A stretch of 64,000 nucleotides of DNA from Peribacillus huizhouensis (GTDB lineage: Bacteria; Bacillota; Bacilli; Bacillales; DSM-1321), in contig NZ_JACJHX010000001.1 of assembly GCF_014138605.1 (NCBI RefSeq), positions 62,001 through 126,000 of the forward strand, in the 5' to 3' direction. The first letter of the stretch is position 1; the number at the start of each line of letters is the position of its first letter. The notes below the pieces were generated by a model. That model ran no database searches. It worked only from the letters and a program-made list of their open reading frames with translations, and was not told where the DNA came from. Below, piece after piece: positions 19,096 to 27,253 of this stretch. The translations under genes were made by a program, and so were the position numbers.

Positions 19096-19373
19096 GCCAG
19101 GATAGTATTGTAAATATAGTTTAAAAGCAACCTAGAATATGAAAACATCCTTAAATATTATTGAATATCTAAAACCTGTGACATACATATTAAAGAAACG
19201 CCTTTATAAGGAGCATTTAATATTTGTACTACTACTTCCAAATCAAATAAACATTACCTTTTTTTATTGCTGCATCTTTATATAATATTATTCAGATTTA
19301 ATTCGAATGTAGTTTCATGATTTGGAGGATATCACTCTTTGTCACCCCGCTGAGCTATTAATAAATACAGAAA

Positions 19374-19395
19374 CGATTCTCAATTTCGAGAATCG
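19374..19395. terminator. Hairpin after the ECF sigma gene, possible terminator
   Basis: CGATTCTC-N6-GAGAATCG forms a perfect 8-base stem about 50 bases beyond the sigma factor stop. The following T run is interrupted on both strands, so termination is uncertain. Confidence 0.45.
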
Positions 19396-19447
19396 CTCTT
19401 CGTTTTCATATATCACAATTTCATGATATAGTAAGATTTTTCCTTAA

Positions 19448-19972
19448 TCAATTTAACTGCCGCTTTAATTGTTCCTTCAAGCATTTCCTAGAGCGAAAAA
19501 TCCATGTTTTAATTGTGCCTGTTTTTATAGCCATTTGTTGTGATATCTCTTCTTCTTTTAAGCCATGGAAGGATTTTAGAACAAATACTTTTCTCTTATC
19601 TGGATCCCAACCGTTAATTTGTAAATGGACAGCTTCTATTAGTTCCATTAATTCTGCTTTTTGTTCTATTGATTGGTTTAAAAATTCAACGAAGTTTTCG
19701 GTATCCTCAATTGGACAAATCGAGTTTCGTTTTTCTTTCCTCAAACAATCAATGGCCGTTCTTTTAGCAATAACAGTCAGCCATGCGCCTATTTTTTCAG
19801 AATCTATGATTGTTTCCATTTTACTAAAGGCTTTAATAAAAGTTTCTTGAACGATGTCCTCTGCAAGAAAAGCATCTTTCGTCATTTGATAGACAATTCG
19901 ATTTAGCTTTTTAGAATATTGCTGATACAATGCAGCAAAATGATCATCTAGATCGTTAGTCATCTGCCTCAT
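19448..19972 (-). CDS. ECF-type sigma-70 family factor
   Basis: A 174-residue extracytoplasmic-function sigma factor. Region 2 is at about residues 12-80 (FLAEDIVQETFIKAFSKM, then KIGAWLTVIAKRTAIDCLR). Region 4 is at about 115-170 (FVLKSFHGLKEEEISQQMAIKTGTIKTWIFRSRKCL). It starts 12 bases after the DUF6449 permease stop, so it looks like the last gene of operon 2. No anti-sigma gene is seen next to it. Its start is uncertain: ATG at 19972 or the in-frame ATG three codons later, neither with a strong ribosome site. The target regulon cannot be inferred. Confidence 0.85.
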   Translation of the reverse strand: MRQMTNDLDDHFAALYQQYSKKLNRIVYQMTKDAFLAEDIVQETFIKAFSKMETIIDSEKIGAWLTVIAKRTAIDCLRKEKRNSICPIEDTENFVEFLNQSIEQKAELMELIEAVHLQINGWDPDKRKVFVLKSFHGLKEEEISQQMAIKTGTIKTWIFRSRKCLKEQLKRQLN

Positions 19973-19984
19973 CCAATCTTTACG

Positions 19985-21955
19985 TTATTTTCTGAAATAT
20001 TCCGTAACAAATTCAGGAATTTTATTATTGATAAAATCCATAACCTCAACATAATTACCATTTTCATAAACAAACAATATTACATATTCACCATCACTAA
20101 ACCATTTACTGTTTTCCAAAACCAGTCCAATATCCTGCTTATCTTCTACTTTTAACACTGATTTTTTTGATTTAAACTCTTTAATGATTTCATCAGAGCT
20201 ATATGCATGTAACAAATTCTGATCAATGTCTTTACGTGGAGCTATCCAAACCTGGTAAATATCATTTGCTGTGACTCTTGAGCTTTCTAGCAGATTATTT
20301 TGTTTGAGCCAACTTTCGAAATTTTCATAGTCAGGCATCCATTCAATATAAAGACGTTTATCATTATTAAGTAATAGTTCTATGCCGGAATAACCTCTTG
20401 ATTCATCGATCATTTCTTCATATGTTTCAGAGAGTAAATCCAGTCTTAATGCAGCTATACTATCAAGAATTTGTTTGTGATCCGTTATGGAAACACCTTT
20501 ATTTACCGGCCCATTAGAAGTAACTGTAATTTTATCAACCTTTGACTCATCTAAGGTCAATATTGGATAAGTCAATTCTTTATATTCTTTAGATTCATAG
20601 ATTGGTTTTATAAGATGGGTTAAAGAATTATTTTTAGGCAAATTGTATTGGCGAGCTAATTTCTTACCATTCTTTAACTCGTAATAGAAAAAGATATCAT
20701 CGTAATACTTCTTTCCTATCTCCTGCTCGACATCTTCTTTAATAAGTGCCTTATGTAGTGTTAGGAGATTTTGAATGTTTTCCTTTTCCCTTAAGTATCT
20801 TACTTGACCTAACGCGTCAGCATCCCTATATCCATAAATACTATTACCTATATACACTTGTTTGATCTCACTGTATGCTGGAACCTTCTTTTCAAATCCA
20901 GTAAAATCGAATTGAAACAATAACATTAATAATCCGGCTAATCCTGCGAAGTAGAGATATCTTTTATATTCTCCAAACACCCTCCATGTTTTCTCGATAA
21001 TCATTTTTGCTCCGAAATACCCAAGCAAGGATCCTGCAATATATCCAAAAACAAGCCAGCCTGTACTATTTTGCATTTCCCCAAAATACATTCCACAGAT
21101 AAGCATGACACCTATTGCCATACCATAGATAAAAATCGGTTTAATACCACGAAACGCAATTGCACTCGAGGCTGCTTCTATGTGCCGCTTGTTATACAAC
21201 CATAGTGATGCAAAATAAAGTAAAATGATTAATCCACTGAATAGAAGAGCAGCAGAGATACTCATAGCACGATGTTCAAAATACGAACCATACAAGATTG
21301 GAGAATAAGTTTCTACCTTCGAATTGAGATAATACTCGTACGAAAATCCATGTAAAAAATACTTAACGTTAAAGGCCGCTAACACTACAATTCCAGTCGG
21401 AAATAACAAGAGAATATATGTGAAAATTCCTTGAAGAATGGCCATACCGGTAACCATTCCTACATAAACAGCACAAAAGAAAATAAACATAGTAAATAAC
21501 CATGTAATTCCTGTCCAAATTAGAACTTCTTCTATTGAAATAAACATACCTACATCAAGTACACTTCTTAAAATTAAAACAGAGCAAGAAATAATAAGAA
21601 CAGGGATCGTTAAAAAAGCAACTCCCATTCCTACATAGTGATTAAATACCACTTTTCTACTCATGGGTAGGCTATGTAGAAAATCAGCTGAATCTTTTAA
21701 ATGTAAATACAAAAATAAAAAGATTGCTAGAAGCACGGGAATAATCAACATTAATCCATACTGAATTTCAAAAGAATAAGAAAATGGATTTTTTATTTCC
21801 TTATAATAAATATATTCATCATTTGTATGCATCATCAGCATCTTTAATGGTAGGGCAAAAACTAACCCTAAAAAATAAACTATGCTGACCCAACTCATAT
21901 TTCGGATGATTTGCATACATATTTCTTTATTAAACCAAAATGTTTTGGATGGCAT
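19985..21955 (-). CDS. ABC-2 type permease with C-terminal DUF6449-like domain
   Basis: A 656-residue membrane protein. The N-terminal half has about ten to twelve hydrophobic helices in two groups (about residues 15-280 and 280-390). A polar C-terminal domain follows (about 400-656), matching the DUF6449 region seen in Bacillaceae permeases of this kind (WFNKEICMQ...NMSWVSIVYFLGL at the start). The ATG at 21955 is chosen for its GGGGGAAG site and family N-terminus; the frame to 22039 is an unneeded extension. It overlaps the ATPase gene by 26 bases. Confidence 0.82.
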   Translation of the reverse strand: MPSKTFWFNKEICMQIIRNMSWVSIVYFLGLVFALPLKMLMMHTNDEYIYYKEIKNPFSYSFEIQYGLMLIIPVLLAIFLFLYLHLKDSADFLHSLPMSRKVVFNHYVGMGVAFLTIPVLIISCSVLILRSVLDVGMFISIEEVLIWTGITWLFTMFIFFCAVYVGMVTGMAILQGIFTYILLLFPTGIVVLAAFNVKYFLHGFSYEYYLNSKVETYSPILYGSYFEHRAMSISAALLFSGLIILLYFASLWLYNKRHIEAASSAIAFRGIKPIFIYGMAIGVMLICGMYFGEMQNSTGWLVFGYIAGSLLGYFGAKMIIEKTWRVFGEYKRYLYFAGLAGLLMLLFQFDFTGFEKKVPAYSEIKQVYIGNSIYGYRDADALGQVRYLREKENIQNLLTLHKALIKEDVEQEIGKKYYDDIFFYYELKNGKKLARQYNLPKNNSLTHLIKPIYESKEYKELTYPILTLDESKVDKITVTSNGPVNKGVSITDHKQILDSIAALRLDLLSETYEEMIDESRGYSGIELLLNNDKRLYIEWMPDYENFESWLKQNNLLESSRVTANDIYQVWIAPRKDIDQNLLHAYSSDEIIKEFKSKKSVLKVEDKQDIGLVLENSKWFSDGEYVILFVYENGNYVEVMDFINNKIPEFVTEYFRK

Positions 21956-22829
21956 AGCCGACTTCCCCCATTTCGTATATAAATATTTCTTCCAATGTGA
22001 GAGGAAGCATGTCGAAGATGACCGGTTCATACTGCTCAAAGTATGATTTTACCTCCGTCTCATGTCCACGAACAACACACAACCAAACACTACCTCTGCG
22101 TTCATAATGAAGGGTTTTCATTTCTCGAAGCCATTCAGCTTGTGGTTCATTTTTAAAAGCAATCTGAATTTTATGGACGTCTGATTTTAAATCATCCAAG
22201 TCCTTTTCAAGAATAATCCTTCCTTTATGGAGAATACCTACATGGTCGCAAATATCTTCAACTTCACGTAAATTATGCGAGGAGATTAATACAGTCATTT
22301 CTCGTTCAGCAACATCCTGTATCATAATGTTTTTTATTTTTTTCCTCATTACTGGATCTAAGCCATCAAATGGCTCATCCAATATCAGCACATCTGGCAT
22401 CGTCGAGAACGCTAACCAAAAAGCAGCTTGACGCTTCATTCCTTTTGAAAATTTATGGAGCTTCTTATCCATCTCAATTTCAAAAATATCTTGAAGCTTT
22501 TGAAAGCGTTCCTCATTCCAATTAGGAAAAATGGACGAATAAAAGTTAGCCATTTGTCTTAATGTATATTGAGAAAAGAAGTATGGAGTATCTGGCATGA
22601 ATATAATTTTTTTCTTGATATCAATATTCTCAAATACCGGTGCTCCCTGAATCGAAACTTTCCCCTTATCTTGTTTAAGAATACCTGCTATTATTTTTAA
22701 TAATGTTGTTTTTCCGGCCCCATTAGAGCCTAAAAGACCGTAGATTGAACCTTGTTTCACCTCTAACTCCACTGATTGAACAGCTTCATTTCCTTCATAC
22801 TTTTTATATACTTTCTGACATTCAATCAT
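21930..22829 (-). CDS. ABC transporter ATP-binding protein (operon 2)
   Basis: A 299-residue ABC ATPase. Walker A is GSNGAGKTT (about residues 34-42), the signature is FSKGMKRQAAFWLAF (degenerate), Walker B is VLILDEPFDGLDP, and the switch is ISSHNLREVED. A C-terminal extension of about 80 residues follows. GGAGGAG lies before the ATG. It overlaps the regulator upstream (8 bases) and the permease downstream (26 bases), so expression is tightly coupled. Confidence 0.88.
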   Translation of the reverse strand: MIECQKVYKKYEGNEAVQSVELEVKQGSIYGLLGSNGAGKTTLLKIIAGILKQDKGKVSIQGAPVFENIDIKKKIIFMPDTPYFFSQYTLRQMANFYSSIFPNWNEERFQKLQDIFEIEMDKKLHKFSKGMKRQAAFWLAFSTMPDVLILDEPFDGLDPVMRKKIKNIMIQDVAEREMTVLISSHNLREVEDICDHVGILHKGRIILEKDLDDLKSDVHKIQIAFKNEPQAEWLREMKTLHYERRGSVWLCVVRGHETEVKSYFEQYEPVIFDMLPLTLEEIFIYEMGEVGYAIQNILV

Positions 22830-23211
22830 TTTTTTGTTCTCCTCCTTTCGACGGCTCCAAATCGTGAATAAGTTTGATCAACTCCTCCGGCCTCAATCCA
22901 AGGAACATGGCTTCAGAAAGCAATTTTTTTAGCTCTTTTTTTATGATTACTAATTTCTCTGTGTTCTTAACAAGACTAGTTGGATTCACAAAGCTTCCCT
23001 TTCCTTTCACCGAGTAAATATATCCTTGTGACTCTAGCTCTCGGTACGCTTTCTGGATTGTGTTAGGATTAATGGTTAACTGCCCTGCCAATGTACGAAC
23101 GGACGGAAGCTGCTCATCTGGATTCAACACTTCACTAATAATGAGCTCCTTTAACTTATCAACCAATTGTTCGTAAATCGGCTGTCTGCTTCTCATGTCT
23201 AATTCAAACAA
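22822..23211 (-). CDS. GntR-family regulator, YtrA subfamily (operon 2)
   Basis: A 129-residue regulator. The helix-turn-helix is at about residues 10-78 (LPSVRTLAGQLTINPNTIQKAYRELESQGYIYSVKGKGSFV), followed by a short helical tail. It starts with TTG, with AGGGTG 7 bases before it. It is first in the operon regulator-ATPase-permease-ECF sigma. An operator with 8-base perfect arms sits at its transcription start, so autorepression is likely. Confidence 0.87.
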   Translation of the reverse strand: MFELDMRSRQPIYEQLVDKLKELIISEVLNPDEQLPSVRTLAGQLTINPNTIQKAYRELESQGYIYSVKGKGSFVNPTSLVKNTEKLVIIKKELKKLLSEAMFLGLRPEELIKLIHDLEPSKGGEQKND

Positions 23212-23237
23212 CCAAAATCACCCTCATTCTGTACTGA

Positions 23238-23293
23238 GTGTACTATATGTATTAGTACACTTAAACTATACATCACCTTTTTGGTAATAACAA
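23238..23293 (-). promoter_or_regulatory. Promoter and YtrA-type operator (operon 2)
   Basis: On the minus strand, -35 TTGTTA (23288-23293) and -10 TATAGT (23265-23270) are 17 bases apart. The perfect inverted repeat GTGTACTA-N7-TAGTACAC (23238-23260) lies at the expected transcription start. Its core is the same as at 18849-18866. Confidence 0.8.
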
Positions 23294-23633
23294 GAAAAAA
23301 TTGCTTTATAAGAGAACTCTTCTTTAAGATGGAATTTAACTTGATAAACTTGTCTTCTTAACATGTAATTCACTGGCCTTATTTTGAACCAAATTATCAC
23401 GACCACTTTACCTAACTGGAGAATCTGACCAATATGAATGATATTCCTCCAATTTAACTTCTATCTCCTGTTAGCTTAGTTCCCTTTTTAATCCTATCGT
23501 CCATTTGTAGATTCCTCATATTAAACAGTACAAATTTTTTCGCTCCCCCAAAAAAACAGCTCTCCTTAAAAAAAGAAAGCAAGTCATTTAAATTCTTACT
23601 CACCTAAAGTGTGATTTACTATATCTCCGGTTA

Positions 23634-23983
23634 ATAAAGTGAAACTTCAATTAGTGGTTTTTTTCTCCTCCCACTGATTGTAGTCCCGTTCTACTATACC
23701 GCTGAAGATTACAACGGTAAGTTTCACTGTATCTCACCAATCGGGCTTTACGTAAAAAAGCGAGGCGACTGCTTTAAGGAACGTCTACTAAGATCGCTCA
23801 CGTCCTGTGAGCAAGACGCCATCACATCCTATGATAGTCCGAGTTTGCCACAGAGTATTACAGCTTATGACCTTAAGTAAGGCTAGGAGCCGCAACTAGA
23901 TTAGGCAGTAATCCCCACCTAAGCTTCTTCGATTCCTCTTAGCCTTAAGTTGGGGTCTTACTGCCCGTTAATGTGGGATAAAT
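23634..23983 (+). repeat. Structured intergenic repeat, copy C
   Basis: A 350-base element with all three modules. The left junction is AAAGTGAAACTTCAA, hairpin, ACCG...CGGT hairpin, AAGTTTCACT. The centre has ATCCT/GTCCT-loop hairpins and the conserved block TTTGCCACAGAG ... GACCTTAAGTAAGGCTAGG ... AGCCGCAACTAG. The right stem is GGCAGTAATCCCCACC/GTTGGGGTCTTACTGCC, ending GTTAATGTGGGATAAA. It lies past the rnjB terminator. The 23294-23633 stretch to its left is AT-rich without a gene. Confidence 0.82.
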
Positions 23984-24004
23984 TATAAAAATCATAATTT
24001 AAGT

Positions 24005-24050
24005 AACAAAAATGCTCCTAGCGACTTCGTCCAGCTAGGAGCATTTTTTT
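24005..24050 (-). terminator. Terminator of rnjB
   Basis: The 11-base perfect stem ATGCTCCTAGC (24012-24022) with GCTAGGAGCAT (24034-24044) is followed by TTTTTGTTAC on the minus strand. It has a run of T on the plus strand too, so it could work both ways. Confidence 0.88.
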
Positions 24051-24054
24051 AGTA

Positions 24055-25722
24055 TTAAATTTCCATGATAATCGGCAAGATCATCGGACGTCTCTTCGTT
24101 TTCTCAAAAAGGTATTGGTTTAATGAATCACGCATATCTTGCTTCAATACAGCCCAATCAAACGGATGGCTAGTTCTTGCTTTTTGCACAATATTGTGAA
24201 CTAACACCGCTGCTTCGTCCATTAACTTCTCTGATTCACGAACATACACAAAACCGCGAGAAATGATTTCCGGCCCAGCTGCAATTGATTTATCTCCTCT
24301 GTTCAATGTTACTACAACGATTAATGTTCCATCTTGTGACAAGAGTCTTCGATCACGGAGTACAATATTTCCTACATCCCCCACACCGCTTCCATCAATT
24401 AATACATTTCCTGATGTCACTTTACTTGAAAGTCTAATTTGATTAGAGCTAATTTCAACTACATCACCTTTATCTGCGACAACGACATGATCTTTACTTA
24501 GACCCGCCCCAATCCCAAGCTTTTGGTGTGCATATAATTGCCGATATTCTCCTCGTACCGGCATTAAGTATTTCGGCTTCATTAAATTTAGCATCATTTT
24601 TAGTTCTTCTTGACTGCCATGTCCGGTAACATGAACTATATTACGATTAGATACAACTGTGGCACCAGTACGGTATAACATATCAATCGTTTTAAATAGT
24701 GTCACCTCTCCACCTTTTGATGGTGCAACTGCAAGAATCACTGTGTCTTCCCGTTTAATTGAGACATGCTTATGCTGCCCTTTTACCATTTTTTGCAACA
24801 CTGTTATTGGATCTCTTTGTTGACCAGTCAATAAAATTACTACCTCATGATCGGGATATTGTTTAAGTTGTGACGCTGGTATCAATAATTCTTCAGATAA
24901 TGTTAGATAGCCCAATTTTAAGGAGGTTTCATATATCCGCTGTATGTTTTTTCCAACCACTACAACTTTTCTACCACTGATTGAAGCAGCATTAAATACA
25001 TGTTGAATGCGGATAATATTAGAAGCGAAACAAGTTACAATTAATCTCCCTCTTGCTTGTTGAAATGTTTGAATCATTTCCTGTTCTACTATTGCTTCTG
25101 ACGGGGTATAACCTGAAGATTCAGCTCCAATACTATCTGACATCAGACACAGTACTCCGGCTTCTCCGAGTGCCGCCATTTTACCAATTTCAGGCTTGTA
25201 CAATTCTGTTGCCGATTGATCAAATTTAAAATCACTCGTATAGACAATTGCACCTTCTTCTGTATGAATTGCTATCCCAATAGAATCAGGTATACTATGA
25301 TTCGTCCGGAAGAAACTTATTTTGCTTGATGGAAAGTTCAAAATTGAATCAGATTGAATCTCAATTAATTCAGCTTTTCCTTTAAAATCATTTTCCTTCA
25401 TTTTCTCTTTCGCTAAAGCTAATGTTAGTTTTGTACCATAAACAGGCGCCTTAATATATTTTAAAACATATGACAATGCCCCGATTTGGTCGTCGTGCCC
25501 ATGACTTAGTAAGATCGCTTTAACTCTTTCTCTATTCTCGATTACATATGAAATATCCGGAATAACCGCATCAATACCTAACATTTCTTCTTCAGGAAAC
25601 ATTAAACCTGCATCAAGCAGGAACATATCTTGATTTACTTCAACTATATACATATTTTTTCCAAGCTCGCCCTGTCCTCCCAGGGGTATAACTCTGATGC
25701 CGTTTATTTGATCTTTAGTCAA
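24055..25722 (-). CDS. rnjB: Ribonuclease J2
   Basis: A 555-residue metallo-beta-lactamase/beta-CASP ribonuclease, the same length as B. subtilis RNase J2. The beta-lactamase core has LGGQGELGKNMY at the start and HGHDDQIGAL at about residues 73-82. The beta-CASP domain and a C-terminal domain follow (KTKRRPMILPIIMEI end). The canonical RNase J motif is HGHxDH; here the last His is Gln, in keeping with J2 as the weakly active partner of J1. The TTG at 25722 is chosen because GAGGAGG lies 8 bases before it. The position after dapA is the same as in B. subtilis. Confidence 0.92.
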   Translation of the reverse strand: MTKDQINGIRVIPLGGQGELGKNMYIVEVNQDMFLLDAGLMFPEEEMLGIDAVIPDISYVIENRERVKAILLSHGHDDQIGALSYVLKYIKAPVYGTKLTLALAKEKMKENDFKGKAELIEIQSDSILNFPSSKISFFRTNHSIPDSIGIAIHTEEGAIVYTSDFKFDQSATELYKPEIGKMAALGEAGVLCLMSDSIGAESSGYTPSEAIVEQEMIQTFQQARGRLIVTCFASNIIRIQHVFNAASISGRKVVVVGKNIQRIYETSLKLGYLTLSEELLIPASQLKQYPDHEVVILLTGQQRDPITVLQKMVKGQHKHVSIKREDTVILAVAPSKGGEVTLFKTIDMLYRTGATVVSNRNIVHVTGHGSQEELKMMLNLMKPKYLMPVRGEYRQLYAHQKLGIGAGLSKDHVVVADKGDVVEISSNQIRLSSKVTSGNVLIDGSGVGDVGNIVLRDRRLLSQDGTLIVVVTLNRGDKSIAAGPEIISRGFVYVRESEKLMDEAAVLVHNIVQKARTSHPFDWAVLKQDMRDSLNQYLFEKTKRRPMILPIIMEI

Positions 25723-25883
25723 CCGAATATCCTCCTCAAATAAATACAGTTCGAATTCCAATTGTATCCATTATAACTGATACTGAAAAAACATGGCAAT
25801 CTTTCACTTTCTACCTTTGATTTAATATCAAATTCAAAAAGTACAATTTCTTAATTTTAAAGCGCATACATCGTTTATATACA

Positions 25884-25911
25884 ACAAGCCAATCGTTCCC
25901 GATTGGCTTGT
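25884..25911. repeat. Perfect hairpin upstream of rnjB
   Basis: ACAAGCCAATCG-TTCC-CGATTGGCTTGT, a perfect 12-base stem with a 4-base loop. No clean T run follows on either strand. It may be the old dapA terminator, now separated from dapA by copy D, or part of an rnjB leader. Confidence 0.6.
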
Positions 25912-25925
25912 ATACGATTTCTATA

Positions 25926-26328
25926 TTTATCCCGCATTAACTAACGGGCAGTCCCCCCACCTCAAAGCTAAGAGGAATCGAAGAAGCATAGGTAGTGGAT
26001 AACTGCCTTATCTAGTTGCGGCTCCTAGCCTTACTTAAGGTCATAAGCTGTAATACTCTGTGGCAAACTACGCCACGCCGTATTCCATCTTTTACTTGTC
26101 GGACTATCATAGGATGTGATGGCGTCTTGCGTTTTAGTTGAGGTCCACTGGATGTGGGTCACTCAGACGAAAGACTAAAGGACGCGGCGTACTTAGTCTG
26201 ATTTCGTTGAACCTTATTCGTACTGTCGATTGATCAAAGCGATAGTGAAGATCTTAGCGACAGTAGAACGGGACTAACAATCAGTGGAAGATGAAGAAAA
26301 CTTCCACTGATTGAAGTTTCATTTTATA
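25926..26328 (-). repeat. Structured intergenic repeat, copy D (longest, inverted)
   Basis: A 400-base element in the opposite orientation to the others. Its left end has the perfect 13-base hairpin CAATCAGTGGAAG/CTTCCACTGATTG and a CTGTCG...CGACAG hairpin. The centre shares TTTGCCACAGAGTATTACAG, GACCTTAAGTAAGGCTAGG and AGCCGCAACTAG with copy C. The right end is GTTAATGCGGGATAAA. Its left boundary coincides with the dapA stop codon. The remaining part of the 25723-26323 gap has no gene. Confidence 0.82.
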
Positions 26329-27190
26329 AAATAACAGTGCTAAGTGCCGTTCTTTCCTGCTCAGTAAGTGGTACAAGCGGAAGTCTAACCGAACCGACAT
26401 CGATTCCCTTCATTTGCAAAGCGGTCTTTACTGGAACAGGACTTGGTGCTGAAAATAATCCTTTGAATACTGGAAGCAATGTCTGATGCTGTTTCGCTGC
26501 ATCTTTCATGTTTCCTGTAAAAAAGGACTCGATCATTTGCTGCATTTCATTCCCGATAATATGTGATGCGACAGAAACGACTCCAGCACCCCCAATCGCA
26601 AGAACAGGAAGAGTAATACCGTCATCCCCGCTATACAGTTGAAAATCTTCACTTGCTTCAGAAATAATTTGAGTCATTGCAGTCAAATCACCACTCGCTT
26701 CTTTAACCGCCACAATATTATCAATCTCTGATAATCTAATAATTGTTTCTGGTGCAATGTTAACAGCGGCTCTTCCAGGAATATTATAAACCATGACTGG
26801 AAGAGAGGTGCTTTGTGCAATTGTTTTAAAATGTTGATATAGACCTTCTTGATTCGTTTTACTATAGTAAGGTGCTACGAGCATGATGGCATCTGCACCA
26901 ATTTCCTCTGCTTTTTTCGTAAGTTCAATTGTTGCATACGTATTATAGCTGCCTGTTCCCATAACGACAGGAACTCGTTTATCTACAACATTTACAACAT
27001 GTTTGAGTAAAGCAATTTTTTCTTCAGATGTTAAAGTAGGTGACTCACCAGTCGTACCTGATATAACTAATGAATCTGTGCCATTTTCAATCAAGTAATT
27101 AATTAATAATGTTGTTTTTGCAAAGTCAATATTCCCTTTTTTATCGAAAGGAGTAACCATTGCGGTTGAAACTCTACCAAAGTTAATCAT
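26324..27190 (-). CDS. dapA: 4-hydroxy-tetrahydrodipicolinate synthase
   Basis: A 288-residue DapA aldolase. It condenses pyruvate with aspartate semialdehyde, the first committed step to diaminopimelate, lysine and dipicolinate. The Schiff-base lysine is in IVAVKEASGD near residue 160, the catalytic tyrosine in MVYNIPGRA, and the substrate loop GTTGESPTL near residue 45. GAGGTG lies before the ATG. It forms a run with asd and dapG. Its stop codon lies in the ATTTTATAA sequence at the edge of repeat copy D, so its last residues may have been altered by that insertion. Confidence 0.95.
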   Translation of the reverse strand: MINFGRVSTAMVTPFDKKGNIDFAKTTLLINYLIENGTDSLVISGTTGESPTLTSEEKIALLKHVVNVVDKRVPVVMGTGSYNTYATIELTKKAEEIGADAIMLVAPYYSKTNQEGLYQHFKTIAQSTSLPVMVYNIPGRAAVNIAPETIIRLSEIDNIVAVKEASGDLTAMTQIISEASEDFQLYSGDDGITLPVLAIGGAGVVSVASHIIGNEMQQMIESFFTGNMKDAAKQHQTLLPVFKGLFSAPSPVPVKTALQMKGIDVGSVRLPLVPLTEQERTALSTVIL

Positions 27191-27253
27191 ACATACACCT
27201 CTTGATTTTATAAGATGAGACTCTCATCATGGATACAATAATTTTAATAAAAG

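Noticed and set aside
23634-26328. CRISPR array
   Set aside because: The repeated motifs are hairpins of varied sequence without regular spacing or spacers, and no cas genes are present.
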